Origin: Haliovirga abyssi
GTDB lineage: Bacteria; Fusobacteriota; Fusobacteriia; Fusobacteriales; Haliovirgaceae
NCBI RefSeq assembly: GCF_030295325.1
Contig: NZ_AP027059.1
Coordinates: 1,054,001-1,118,000, forward strand
DNA length: 64,000 nt
Direction of reading: 5' to 3'
Shown piece after piece: positions 46,983 to 56,587 of the stretch; position 1 is the stretch's first letter, and each line of letters opens with the position of its first letter. The notes under the pieces were generated by a model. The model was not told where the DNA came from and made no database searches. It saw only the letters and a program-made list of their open reading frames with translations. The position numbers and the translations under genes were made by a program.

Positions 46983-48445
46983 AACAGATAATAATTACTT
47001 CTACAGAATATGAAATAAAAGCAGCTTTACTTGAAGATGGGGTTTTAACAGAATTTTTTATTGAGAGAGATGATAAAAAAAGAATAGTTGGAAATATCTA
47101 TAAAGGAAAAGTTGCAAATGTTTTGCCAGGAATGGAATCTGCTTTTGTAGATATAGGATTGAAAAAGAACTCTTTTTTATATGTAAAAGATTTAAGAGAG
47201 TTTGAAGAAAAATATCTTGATGGAATAGAACATAGTAAAAAACCAATAGAAGAAATTTTAAATGTGAATGATAATGTTATAGTTCAAATACTAAAAGAAC
47301 CAACAGGGACAAAAGGGGCTAGGGTAACGACTCACTATACAATTCCTGGTAAATATCTAGTTTTAATGCCAAACAATGATTATATTGCAATTTCTAAAAA
47401 AATAGGTAATGAGGAAGAAAGAGAAAGATTAAAAAATATATTACAAGATATAAAGCCTGATGGCGTTGGAGTTATAATAAGAACAGATGCACAAGGAAAA
47501 GATGAAAAATATTTTATAAAAGAGATTGAATATCTAACAAAGCAATGGAAAGAAGTAGAACATAAATCTTATAATGCTCAAATTGGAGATCTTATATATA
47601 AAGATAGCACTTTAGTAGAAAGAGTATTAAGAGATATATTTTCATCAGAAATAGATCATTTAGTTGTAGATTCAGAAGATAATTATTGGAAAGTAATAGA
47701 TTATATCTCTACATTTTCTGATTCAAATTTAAAACTAAAAGTTCAGCTATATCATGAGAGCGAACCAATTTTTGAACATTATGGAATTAATAGTGAATTA
47801 AAAAAAGTTCTTCAAAAAAAAGTATGGCTTGATTGTGGAGGATATCTAATTATTGAAAAAACAGAAGCTTTGGTAAGTATTGATGTAAATACAGGAAAAA
47901 ACACAGGAACTTATGATTTGGAAAGTACTGTTTTTCAAACAAATATGGAAGCTGCAAAAGAAATTCCAAAACAGTTGCGTTTAAGGAATTTAGGTGGTAT
48001 AATTATAATTGATTTTATAGATATGAAACTAGAAGAAGATCAGAAAAAAGTTGTAGAAATTTTAGAGGAAAATCTATCAAAAGATAGAATAAAGAATAAT
48101 ATAGTAAGATTTACAGAACTTGGACTTGTGGAAATGACAAGAAAAAGAACTGGGAAAGAACTTTCTAAATATTTTTTAGAGAAATGTCCACATTGTAATG
48201 GAACTGGAATGATAAAAAGTAGCGAATTTATTATTGATGATATTATTATGGAAATTAGATTTCTATCAGTAGATGAAGATATTAAAAGAATAAAATTAAA
48301 AGTTAGTAATCAATTATACGCAAAAGTACAAAGTTTATATTTAGATTTTATAGAAAAATATTTAAAAGATTATAATAAAGAATTTGAAGTGTTGTTAGAT
48401 AGATCACTTGAAAGAGATAAATATGAGATTGTGCTTGAAAATTAG
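46979..48445 (+). CDS. rng: Ribonuclease G
   Basis: Endoribonuclease of the RNase E/G family that processes 16S rRNA and mRNA. Order: S1 domain (about 35-125, IYKGKVANVLPGMESAFVDIG), catalytic region with SIDVNTGK and IIDFIDM (the metal Asp residues), and the zinc-link CPHCNGTG. 488 residues, the size of RNase G without the long RNase E scaffold tail. It is coupled to the radical SAM gene. Confidence 0.94.
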   Translation: MKQIIITSTEYEIKAALLEDGVLTEFFIERDDKKRIVGNIYKGKVANVLPGMESAFVDIGLKKNSFLYVKDLREFEEKYLDGIEHSKKPIEEILNVNDNVIVQILKEPTGTKGARVTTHYTIPGKYLVLMPNNDYIAISKKIGNEEERERLKNILQDIKPDGVGVIIRTDAQGKDEKYFIKEIEYLTKQWKEVEHKSYNAQIGDLIYKDSTLVERVLRDIFSSEIDHLVVDSEDNYWKVIDYISTFSDSNLKLKVQLYHESEPIFEHYGINSELKKVLQKKVWLDCGGYLIIEKTEALVSIDVNTGKNTGTYDLESTVFQTNMEAAKEIPKQLRLRNLGGIIIIDFIDMKLEEDQKKVVEILEENLSKDRIKNNIVRFTELGLVEMTRKRTGKELSKYFLEKCPHCNGTGMIKSSEFIIDDIIMEIRFLSVDEDIKRIKLKVSNQLYAKVQSLYLDFIEKYLKDYNKEFEVLLDRSLERDKYEIVLEN

Positions 48446-48453
48446 GAGGACAA

Positions 48454-48951
48454 ATGAACAAAAATGCAATTTATCCAGGAAGTTTTGATCCAATAAGCAA
48501 TGGACACATTGATATAATAAATAGAGCTTTAAATATATTTGATAACTTAGTTATTGCAGTTTTGAATAATTCAGAAAAAAAATCTTGGTTTTCTGTAGAA
48601 GAAAGAGTTAATATGATAAAAGAACTTTATGGAAACAATAAAAAAATACAGATAAAAAGTTTTGATGGACTTTTAGTTGATTTTATGGAAAAAGAGAATT
48701 TGAAAATTGCTATTAGAGGATTACGTGCGGTGTCTGATTATGAATATGAATTGCAACTAGCACTTTTTAATAGTCAATTATCTAAAGGAAAGTTTGAAAC
48801 TATATTTTTACCAGCATCAAGAGAAAATTTATATTTAAGTTCAACTGTAATAAAAGAGATTGCTATTAATAATGGGCAATTAGAAGAGTATGTTGATAAA
48901 ACAATTTTAAATAAAATAAGAGAAAAAGCAAAAATAAAAAGGGGTGAATAA
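48454..48951 (+). CDS. coaD: Phosphopantetheine adenylyltransferase
   Basis: Penultimate step of CoA synthesis. The nucleotide motif SNGH (15-18) lies in YPGSFDPISNGHID; IRGLRAVSDYEYE and the LSSTVIKE segment (usually ISST) are also present. 165 residues. Only two bases separate it from the receiver gene. Confidence 0.95.
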   Translation: MNKNAIYPGSFDPISNGHIDIINRALNIFDNLVIAVLNNSEKKSWFSVEERVNMIKELYGNNKKIQIKSFDGLLVDFMEKENLKIAIRGLRAVSDYEYELQLALFNSQLSKGKFETIFLPASRENLYLSSTVIKEIAINNGQLEEYVDKTILNKIREKAKIKRGE

Positions 48952-48953
48952 TT

Positions 48954-49313
48954 ATGATAAAATTATTAGTTGTGGATGATTCATTATTTATGAGACAAAT
49001 GTTAAAAAATATTTTGCCAAGAGATAAATTTGAAGTTGTAGGAGAAGCTTCAACTGGAAAAGAAGCGATTTCTAAATTTAAAGAATTGGAACCAGATTTA
49101 ATCACTATGGATATAACTATGCCTGATATGGATGGAATTACTGCTGTAAAGGAGATTAGAAGAATATCTCCAGAGGCAAAAGTTATTATGTGTAGTGCCA
49201 TGGGACAAAAGCCAATGATAAGAGAAGCTTTAGAAGCAGGAGCTATTGATTTTATAATAAAACCATTTGATAAAGATAAAGCAATAAAAATTTTAGAAGC
49301 AATGTCTTTATAG
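48954..49313 (+). CDS. Single-domain CheY-like response regulator
   Basis: A 119-residue receiver domain with the acidic pair D8/D9, phosphoacceptor D53 (MDITMPDMDG), a conserved Ser in MCSAMGQ and Lys in IIKPF. The MCSAMGQ segment resembles chemotaxis-type CheY. No output domain or sensor kinase is in the window, so partners are elsewhere. A terminator follows the stop. Confidence 0.88.
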   Translation: MIKLLVVDDSLFMRQMLKNILPRDKFEVVGEASTGKEAISKFKELEPDLITMDITMPDMDGITAVKEIRRISPEAKVIMCSAMGQKPMIREALEAGAIDFIIKPFDKDKAIKILEAMSL

Positions 49314-49314
49314 G

Positions 49315-49343
49315 CAGATATAGCTTAGGCTATATCTGTTTTT
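49315..49343 (+). terminator. Terminator after the CheY-like gene
   Basis: Perfect 10-bp arms CAGATATAGC with complement around TTAG, then T5. Confidence 0.9.
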
Positions 49344-49383
49344 GTATAATTAAATATGAATTAAAATTTATATTTGATTATAC

Positions 49384-49419
49384 AATATAAGAAACTTATT
49401 TTTTAAACGTTCTTTAGGA
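49384..49419. repeat. 36-nt dispersed element, copy B
   Basis: It is identical over 36 nt to 7772-7807. Its last bases (CTTTAGGA) supply the ribosome binding site of radA, which begins at 49429. Confidence 0.7.
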
Positions 49420-49428
49420 GAAAAAAAC

Positions 49429-50772
49429 ATGAAAAAAAAAGAATATTATGTGTGTACAAATTGTGGGTATAAAACTAATAAATGGATAGGAAAATGTCCA
49501 GAGTGTGAATCTTGGAATAGTTTTGAAGAAGAGACAGAAGCACCTATAAAGATAAAAACAGAAAAATCAATAAAAGCTATTACAATAAATGAAGTAGAAT
49601 TGTTAAAAGATTATAGATATAAAACAAATTTTAATGAATTTGATAGAGTTCTTGGTGGTGGATTGGTAAGAGGGGAAGTAGTTTTATTAACGGGGAACCC
49701 TGGTGTAGGAAAATCTACTTTATTACTTCAAATTTTAAAAGATTATACTAAATATGGAGATGTCTTATATATTTCTGGAGAGGAATCTGCTGAACAAATA
49801 AAGCATAGAGCTAAAAGATTAAAAATAAATAGCGATAAACTATTTTTAGTATCTGAAACAGAAATCGAAGCTATAAAAAAATATATTTTAGAGAATAAAC
49901 CAAAAGTAGTTGGAGTTGATTCTATACAAACATTATATTCAAACGAATATAATGCAATACCAGGAACTGTTACACAAATTAGAGAATCTACATTAAAGAT
50001 AGTAGAAATGGCAAAAAAACATGGAATATCATTTTTTATTGTGGGGCATATTACAAAAGATGGTAAAGTTGCAGGTCCGAAATTATTGGAACATATGGTT
50101 GATGCTGTAATGAGTTTTGAAGGAGAAGAGAATTATTTATATAGAATTTTAAGAAATAGTAAAAATAGATTTGGTTCTATTAATGAAGTGGGAATATTTA
50201 ATCTTGAAGATGATGGGATTAGTGAAATAAGAAATCCTTCTGAATTCTTTTTAGGTGAAAGAGATGAAAAAAATATAGGAAGTATTGTAGTTCCAGTCTT
50301 AGAAGGGACAAAAGTATTTTTATTAGAGATACAATCTTTAACATCAACTACAAATTTTGGAATGGCTAGAAGAGTTGCTCAAGGAATTGATTATAATAGA
50401 ATGCAAATATTATTAGCAATATTAGAAAAAAAATTCTCTTTAAATTTAACTACACAAGATATATTTATTAATATTCCTGGAGGGTTGTCAGTAAAAGAGA
50501 CAACTATTGATTTAGCTATAGCTCTTTCGATATTATCTAGTATTAGGGATATACCTGTAAATAATGATGTAGCTGCATTGGGAGAACTTGGACTTAGAGG
50601 AGAAGTGAGAAAAGTATCTTTTATAACAAAAAGATTAAATGAACTAAAAAAAATGGGATTTAAAAAAATTTATTTGCCAGAGGGGAATAGAAAAGAAGTA
50701 GAAAAATCTAGTATTAATTTAAAATTTTATTATTTAAAAAATTTATATGAATTATTGGAAAGGATGAAATAA
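49429..50772 (+). CDS. radA: DNA repair protein RadA
   Basis: RecA-like helicase promoting branch migration in recombination. A C4 zinc finger (Cys 9, 12, 23, 26) is followed by the P-loop GNPGVGKST (about 89-97), the RadA-specific KNRFG motif (about 245-249) and a C-terminal Lon-like domain. 447 residues. Two bases separate it from disA, the usual partner. Confidence 0.95.
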   Translation: MKKKEYYVCTNCGYKTNKWIGKCPECESWNSFEEETEAPIKIKTEKSIKAITINEVELLKDYRYKTNFNEFDRVLGGGLVRGEVVLLTGNPGVGKSTLLLQILKDYTKYGDVLYISGEESAEQIKHRAKRLKINSDKLFLVSETEIEAIKKYILENKPKVVGVDSIQTLYSNEYNAIPGTVTQIRESTLKIVEMAKKHGISFFIVGHITKDGKVAGPKLLEHMVDAVMSFEGEENYLYRILRNSKNRFGSINEVGIFNLEDDGISEIRNPSEFFLGERDEKNIGSIVVPVLEGTKVFLLEIQSLTSTTNFGMARRVAQGIDYNRMQILLAILEKKFSLNLTTQDIFINIPGGLSVKETTIDLAIALSILSSIRDIPVNNDVAALGELGLRGEVRKVSFITKRLNELKKMGFKKIYLPEGNRKEVEKSSINLKFYYLKNLYELLERMK

Positions 50773-50773
50773 A

Positions 50774-51841
50774 ATGAAAGATAATAGTGCAATTTTAAAA
50801 ATGTTAGCATTAGCATCTCCAGGGACAGATCTAAGAAAAGGTTTAGATAATATATTAGATGCAGAGACAGGAGCTCTCATTGTTGTAAGTGGGTCTTCAG
50901 AAATATTAAGTATTTCTGATGGTGGATTTGAAATAAATTGTAATTATGAACCTGAAAAAATATATGAACTTGCAAAAATGGATGGAGCAATAATTATAGA
51001 TAAAGAAGTGAAAAAAATATTGATGGCAAATGTTCACTTGCAGCCTAATTCTAAAATTACGACTATTGAAAGTGGAACAAGGCATAGAACTGCAGAACGT
51101 GTAGCAAAACAAACAGGAGAATTAGTTGTATCTATTTCTGAAAGAAGAAAAAGGATTACACTTTATCAAAATGATGAAAGATACATGATAAGAAATATTA
51201 CAGATATAATGAGTGAAGCAAACCAAGGTATAAAAACATTAGAAAGATATAAAACGGTATTAGATAAAGAACTTAAATATTTAACTATTATGGAATTTGA
51301 TGAAATGGTAACATTATATGAAGTTACACATGTAATACAACGTTTCGAAATGTTATTTAAAATAGCTGACGAGATAAAAAAATATATAGTAGAATTAGGA
51401 GTAGAGGGAAGATTAATAAATATGCAATTGGATGAACTATTAATGGGAACTCAAGAAGAATTTGAATCATTATTAAAAGATTATTATAATGAAGAAAGCC
51501 AATTAAGTATGGAAGATATTATAGCAGGATTAAATAGATTAAATCAAGAAGAGATATTAATAATAGAAAATATATCATATTTACTTGGATATTCTAAAAA
51601 TTACAAAACATTAGATGATAAAATAGTTCCAAAAGGATATAGAGTTTTAGGGAAAATATTAAAATTAACAAAAAGAGATATATTAAAAATAGTGGAAACA
51701 TTTATAGATTTAACAAGTATTTTAAATGCAACAATAGATGATATTTCAGAGATAAAAGGAATTAGTAAATTTAAAGCTAAGTCAATACAAAATGGATTAA
51801 AAAGATTAAAAGCTACTATTTTATTAGAGAAAGAGATCTAA
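50774..51841 (+). CDS. disA: DNA integrity scanning diadenylate cyclase DisA
   Basis: Makes c-di-AMP and reports on DNA integrity. The DAC domain shows MDGAIIID (DGA motif) and GTRHRTAERVA (RHR motif). A helical middle and a C-terminal helix-hairpin-helix domain (about 300-345, IKGISKFKAKSIQNG) complete it. 355 residues. radA-disA is a conserved pair; RadA is known to inhibit DisA. Confidence 0.95.
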   Translation: MKDNSAILKMLALASPGTDLRKGLDNILDAETGALIVVSGSSEILSISDGGFEINCNYEPEKIYELAKMDGAIIIDKEVKKILMANVHLQPNSKITTIESGTRHRTAERVAKQTGELVVSISERRKRITLYQNDERYMIRNITDIMSEANQGIKTLERYKTVLDKELKYLTIMEFDEMVTLYEVTHVIQRFEMLFKIADEIKKYIVELGVEGRLINMQLDELLMGTQEEFESLLKDYYNEESQLSMEDIIAGLNRLNQEEILIIENISYLLGYSKNYKTLDDKIVPKGYRVLGKILKLTKRDILKIVETFIDLTSILNATIDDISEIKGISKFKAKSIQNGLKRLKATILLEKEI

Positions 51842-51915
51842 AATTATAAGAAATATAAATGAATTATTTATAGATTTAAAGATACAAAAAATAAAAAATT
51901 ATGGAGGTTATTGTT

Positions 51916-52881
51916 ATGGCAGAAAATGATTTAAATCAAAATGTTAATAATTTTTTAAAATTTGTAAAAGGGCTGGGAATATTTGGAGTACTAATCGTAC
52001 TTGGATTGTATTTAGCAACAGGTATCTATGTAGTTCAACCTGATGAACAAGCAGTAATACTAAGATTTGGTAAATATGTTGAAACAACTGGACCAGGAGT
52101 GCATTGGCATACACCATCACCAGTTGCTGCTGTTTATAAAGCTAAAACAACAGCAGTTCATAGAATTGAAATAGGATTTAGAACCATAAATCCAGGACCA
52201 CCTGCAAGATATAGAGATATTCCAGAAGAGGCTCTTATGCTTACAGGAGATGAAAATATATTATCAGTAGATGCAATTGTACAGTATAAAATTAAAGATA
52301 TTAAGCAATATATTTTTAATTTAAAACAACCGTATAAGATGCTAAAAGATGCGGCAGAAGCCTCTTTGAGACAAATAGTAGGGAAAAATTTAGTAGAAGA
52401 AGTTTTAACAGTGGGTAAAGAAAAAATTCAAAGAGAAACTAAAGATAGATTGCAAGAGATATTAGATAAATATGAAACAGGAGTTTATGTATTGAATGTG
52501 CAATTGCAAGATGTACAGCCGCCTAAAGAGGTAATAGGAGCTTTTAAAGATGTGGCTAGTGCAAAAGAAGATAAAATTCGTTATATAAATGAAGCAAATG
52601 GATATAGAAATGATATGATTCCAAAAGCAAGAGGAGAGGCGGAAAAAGCTTTAAATGATGCAGCAGCATACAAATCAAAAAGAATAAACGAAGCACAAGG
52701 AGACGTAGCAAGATTTACAAAATTATATGATAAATATAAATTAGGGAAAACTGTAACTAAAACAAGAATGTACCTTGAAACAATGGAAGGAATTTTGCCT
52801 AATGTTGATAAAATAATTGTAGATAAAAATTTAGAAGGCAAATTATTAAATATTATCGGAAAAGAAGGTGATATCAAATGA
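51916..52881 (+). CDS. hflK: FtsH protease modulator HflK
   Basis: SPFH membrane protein that forms with HflC a cage around FtsH. A single membrane helix (about 19-40) is followed by the GIYVVQPDEQAVILRFGKY strand region and the band 7 domain, then a helical tail. GGAGG (51903-51907) selects the ATG at 51916 and not the one at 51901 that precedes it. 321 residues. It overlaps hflC by 4 bp. Confidence 0.92.
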   Translation: MAENDLNQNVNNFLKFVKGLGIFGVLIVLGLYLATGIYVVQPDEQAVILRFGKYVETTGPGVHWHTPSPVAAVYKAKTTAVHRIEIGFRTINPGPPARYRDIPEEALMLTGDENILSVDAIVQYKIKDIKQYIFNLKQPYKMLKDAAEASLRQIVGKNLVEEVLTVGKEKIQRETKDRLQEILDKYETGVYVLNVQLQDVQPPKEVIGAFKDVASAKEDKIRYINEANGYRNDMIPKARGEAEKALNDAAAYKSKRINEAQGDVARFTKLYDKYKLGKTVTKTRMYLETMEGILPNVDKIIVDKNLEGKLLNIIGKEGDIK

Positions 52882-53735
52882 AAAAAATATTAGGAGTAGT
52901 AGCGATAATAGCAATAGCTATATTTTATACAGGAGTGTTTTATGTTACAGAAATAGAAGAAGCTATAGTAGTTAGAATGGGACAACCAGTTAGAAAACCT
53001 ATTATGAAAGCAGGGCTTAATTTTAAAATACCATTTATAGAAAAAGTTGATAAATTTGATAAAAGATTATTAGAATACGATGCAGAACCTAAAGAAATAA
53101 TTACAAAAGACAAAAAAAATATAGTAATCGATAACTATGCTAGATTTAAAATAAGCAATCCATTGCTTTTTTTACAAACAGTACATGATGAAGCTGGAGC
53201 TCAAGTAAGATTAGATGATATAATATATTCTGAGTTAAGACAAAATATAGGTAGATATACATTAACAGAGATATTGTCTTCTAAAAGAGAAGATATTATG
53301 AGAACTGTAACTAAAAATTCTGATGAAAAAGCTAGAGAATTTGGAATAGTTATTGTAGATGTAAGAATAAAGAGAGCAGATTTACCACAACAAAATGAAT
53401 TGAATGTATATAAAAGGATGCAAACAGAAAGAGCTCAACAAGCTAAAAAATATAGAGCAGAAGGAAAAGAGCAAGCATTACAAATAGAATCAAAAGCAGA
53501 TCAAGAAAAAACAACAATTTTAGCAGAAGCATATAGAAAAGCAGAAGAGATAAAAGGAGAAGGAGATGCAAAAGCTCTACAAATATATGCAGATGCTTAT
53601 AATAAAGATCCTGACTTCTATAAATTCACAAGAAGTTTAGACGCATATAAAAAGATTTTTTCTCAAAAAAATAAAAACAGAATTATTATATCAACTGATT
53701 CAGATTTGTTTAATCTTTTTGGTGGTGTAAAATAA
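52878..53735 (+). CDS. hflC: FtsH protease modulator HflC
   Basis: Partner of HflK with an N-terminal membrane helix (about 3-23), band 7 domain beginning YVTEIEEAIVVRMG, and the RADLPQQNE and ADAYNKDPDFYKFTRSLDAY segments typical of HflC. 285 residues. It is distinct from the flotillin at 25.6 kb, so the cell has at least two SPFH systems. Confidence 0.93.
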   Translation: MKKILGVVAIIAIAIFYTGVFYVTEIEEAIVVRMGQPVRKPIMKAGLNFKIPFIEKVDKFDKRLLEYDAEPKEIITKDKKNIVIDNYARFKISNPLLFLQTVHDEAGAQVRLDDIIYSELRQNIGRYTLTEILSSKREDIMRTVTKNSDEKAREFGIVIVDVRIKRADLPQQNELNVYKRMQTERAQQAKKYRAEGKEQALQIESKADQEKTTILAEAYRKAEEIKGEGDAKALQIYADAYNKDPDFYKFTRSLDAYKKIFSQKNKNRIIISTDSDLFNLFGGVK

Positions 53736-53999
53736 AAAATATATATAAAATTTCCCCTTCTTAGATTTTTTTGAGAAGGGGAAAGCTTTATAAGAGGGAC
53801 AATAGAGGGCACACTTACCCAACTTCAAAGGCATCAGGGAATAGACCTCATCCCCCGACCCCTTCTCCTAATTTAGGAGAAGGGGAGTAAAAATAAAAAA
53901 ATTCTATCCTAAGATAAGAGAGGATTCAGGTGAGGTCTGAAAAATGGGAAAAAAAATAATAAAATAAAAGAACAATAAAATAGAGGAGGAAACTATTAG
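53736..53999. other. Intergenic region hflC-pyrB
   Basis: 264 bp without a gene. It holds an 11-bp perfect stem-loop (53751-53761 with 53774-53784) that probably ends the hflKC message, a GC-richer stretch, the double-hairpin repeat at 53842-53948, and a GGAGG site for pyrB. Confidence 0.7.
53842..53948. repeat. Double-hairpin dispersed repeat, copy 2
   Basis: The same order as copy 1: TAGACCTCATCCCCC, then a perfect CCCCTTCTCCTAA-type hairpin, then a second diverged hairpin and the end TGAGGTCTGA. Here the two ends are better inverted repeats of each other than in copy 1, while hairpin 2 has decayed. Confidence 0.75.
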
Positions 54000-54923
54000 A
54001 TGTTATTAAAAAATAGAAATCTATTTGGAATCAAAGATTTATCAGTAGAAGATATTATGGCTATATTTGAAAAAGCCAAAGAATTTAAAGCTTTATCAAG
54101 AAGTAAAATAAAAAAAAATAGTTTATTAAGAGGAAAAACAGTAGTTAATCTTTTTTTTGAAAATAGTACTAGAACAAGAAGTTCATTTGAAATAGCAGGG
54201 AAAAGGCTTGGAGCAGATGTTATAAATATGAGTGTTAGTACTTCATCTATAAAAAAGGGAGAATCGCTTATTGATACAGCAAAAACATTAGATGCTATGA
54301 AGGCTGACTTGTATGTAATAAGGCATTCTCAAGCTGGAGCACCTAAAATGTTTTCTAAATATGTAAGTGGTCAAGTAATAAATGCAGGAGATGGAGTTCA
54401 TGAACATCCTACGCAAGCATTATTAGATGGATTTACAATATATGAAACAGGGAAGAAATTTAAAGATTTGAATGTAGCTATTATTGGAGATATTCTTCAT
54501 TCAAGGGTTGCACGTTCAGATATATATTTATTAAAAAAATTAGGTGCAAATGTAACATTAGTTGGTCCTGCTACACTTATTCCAGATGAATTCAAAAGTT
54601 TTGGAGTTGAAATCGAAAATAATTTAGATAATATTTTAGGAAAAATGGATGTAATTAATCTTTTGAGAATTCAATTAGAAAGGCAAGGTGATAGTTTATT
54701 CCCTAGTTTGGATGAATATCATAATTTTTTTGGGTTAAATGATGAAAGATTAAAAAAAATGAAAGAAGATGCAATAATAATGCATCCAGGACCAATGAAT
54801 AGAGGTGTCGAAATTTCATTTGATGTAGCTGATTGTAAACAACAAGTGATACTTGACCAAGTAGAAAATGGAGTTGCTATTAGAATGGCATTATTAGCTT
54901 TAATTATTGAAGGGAGTGAATAA
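54000..54923 (+). CDS. pyrB: Aspartate carbamoyltransferase catalytic subunit
   Basis: First committed pyrimidine step. The carbamoyl phosphate site FENSTRTRSSFE, the HPTQALLD segment and the HPGPMNRGVEI segment are all visible. 307 residues. No pyrI follows; trpE starts one base after the stop codon, so the two share a transcript despite unrelated pathways. Confidence 0.95.
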   Translation: MLLKNRNLFGIKDLSVEDIMAIFEKAKEFKALSRSKIKKNSLLRGKTVVNLFFENSTRTRSSFEIAGKRLGADVINMSVSTSSIKKGESLIDTAKTLDAMKADLYVIRHSQAGAPKMFSKYVSGQVINAGDGVHEHPTQALLDGFTIYETGKKFKDLNVAIIGDILHSRVARSDIYLLKKLGANVTLVGPATLIPDEFKSFGVEIENNLDNILGKMDVINLLRIQLERQGDSLFPSLDEYHNFFGLNDERLKKMKEDAIIMHPGPMNRGVEISFDVADCKQQVILDQVENGVAIRMALLALIIEGSE

Positions 54924-54924
54924 A

Positions 54925-56397
54925 ATGAGGATATATCCTGATTATAATGAAATAGAAAAAGCATCAAAACAAGGGAATGTAATTCAAATTTATACAAAAA
55001 TATTAGCAGATGTAGAAACTCCAATATCTGCTTATTTGAAATTAGCTAAAGATGAAGAATATTCATTTTTACTAGAGAGTATTTCTGGAGAGGATAAATT
55101 TGCAAGATATACATTTTTGGGAGTAAATCCATCTATTAAAATTTCTGCAACAGATGACAATGTAGAAATAATAGAACATGAAAAAACTACTGAATTCAAA
55201 TTAAAAACTGGTGAAAATCCTTTGGATTATTTAAAAAATATAATGAGTAAATATAAAATGGTAAAAAATGAAAAATTACCAAGTTTTGTTGGTGGGGCTG
55301 TTGGATATTTTGGGTATGATACTGTAAAATATTTTGAAAAAATAGAGAAAAAAAATAGAGCTGAAATTAACGTTCCTGATATGTATTTTATGATCACAGA
55401 TACAATCTTAGCATTTGATAGATTTAAACAAGAGCTATTAATTATTTGTAATATGTTTATAGAAGAAGATAGAGATTTGAAATCAATTTATGATGAAAGT
55501 GTTGAAAAGATAAAAAATATTTATGAAAAATTGACAAATGAAGTTAAATTAAATTTTCAAATAAGCGAAGTAAAAGAAGAAATTAAAATCAGTTCTAATT
55601 TCAAAAAAGAGGAATTTTATAAAGCTGTAGAGAGTTCAAAAGAATATATAAAGTCAGGAGATATATTCCAAGTTGTATTATCGCAAAGATTTATGGCAGA
55701 ATACAAACATAATCCATTTGACGTATATAGAAGACTAAGAAGCATAAATCCTTCACCATATATGTTTTATCTCAACTTTAAGGATTTTAAAATAGCAGGG
55801 GCATCACCTGAAATTTTAGTGAAATTAGAGGGAGATACAATTACTTTGAGACCAATAGCAGGGACTAGAAAAAGAGGAAAAGATGTAGAAGAGGATATTG
55901 CATTGGAAAAAGAACTTTTGAGTGATGAAAAGGAGATTGCAGAACATATAATGCTTGTAGATTTAGGTAGAAATGATGTAGGAAAAATCTCAAAATATGG
56001 AACTGTAAAAGTCACAGAAAAAATGGTAATAGAAAGATATTCTCATGTAATGCACATTGTGTCTAGTGTACAAGGTAAAATTGAAGAAGATAAAGATGGA
56101 TTTGATCTATTGCAAGCAGTATTTCCAGCAGGGACATTAACAGGAGCTCCAAAAATAAGAGCAATGGAAATTATAGAGGATTTGGAACCAGTTAAGAGAG
56201 AAATATATGGTGGAGCTATTGGATATTTTAGTTTTAATGGAGATTTGGATAGCTGTATAACAATTAGAACAATGGTATTTAAAGATAATAAAGCATTTAT
56301 GCAAGCAGGAGCAGGAATTGTATATGATTCTATTCCTGAAAATGAATATAAAGAAACAGAGAATAAGATTGCTCCAGTTATTAGGGCTTTGGGGTAG
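54925..56397 (+). CDS. trpE: Anthranilate synthase component I
   Basis: Makes anthranilate from chorismate with TrpG glutaminase. An N-terminal LLES motif fits tryptophan feedback binding. The C-terminal half has [47 protein letters not shown] and YGGAIGYFS. The ATG at 54925 follows a GGGAGTG site; 490 residues. No trpG, trpD or trpC follows, so the operon is incomplete here. Confidence 0.92.
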   Translation: MRIYPDYNEIEKASKQGNVIQIYTKILADVETPISAYLKLAKDEEYSFLLESISGEDKFARYTFLGVNPSIKISATDDNVEIIEHEKTTEFKLKTGENPLDYLKNIMSKYKMVKNEKLPSFVGGAVGYFGYDTVKYFEKIEKKNRAEINVPDMYFMITDTILAFDRFKQELLIICNMFIEEDRDLKSIYDESVEKIKNIYEKLTNEVKLNFQISEVKEEIKISSNFKKEEFYKAVESSKEYIKSGDIFQVVLSQRFMAEYKHNPFDVYRRLRSINPSPYMFYLNFKDFKIAGASPEILVKLEGDTITLRPIAGTRKRGKDVEEDIALEKELLSDEKEIAEHIMLVDLGRNDVGKISKYGTVKVTEKMVIERYSHVMHIVSSVQGKIEEDKDGFDLLQAVFPAGTLTGAPKIRAMEIIEDLEPVKREIYGGAIGYFSFNGDLDSCITIRTMVFKDNKAFMQAGAGIVYDSIPENEYKETENKIAPVIRALG

Positions 56398-56428
56398 GGC
56401 GTTAATAGTAGGAATTAGAGATAAAGTT

Positions 56429-56463
56429 TTCGCATATACAATCTTTATGGAAGGATATGCGAA
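56429..56463 (+). terminator. Stem-loop after trpE
   Basis: Perfect 9-bp arms TTCGCATAT (56429-56437) and complement (56455-56463), followed by a GGTTTTAT stretch. The T tract is weak, so it is a probable terminator only. Confidence 0.5.
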
Positions 56464-56587
56464 GGTTTTATGCGTGTATAAACGAGTTAGGTGCAATTGT
56501 AATTTTTATATAAATTAATATTTTGAGATAAATTCAGTCATAAGAGATAAATAAGATGATTATTAATTAAAATAAGGAGAAGAAAAA

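Noticed and set aside
56318-56518. Short plus-strand frame overlapping the end of trpE
   Set aside because: Most of it lies in another frame of trpE and the rest covers the stem-loop; no protein-like pattern.
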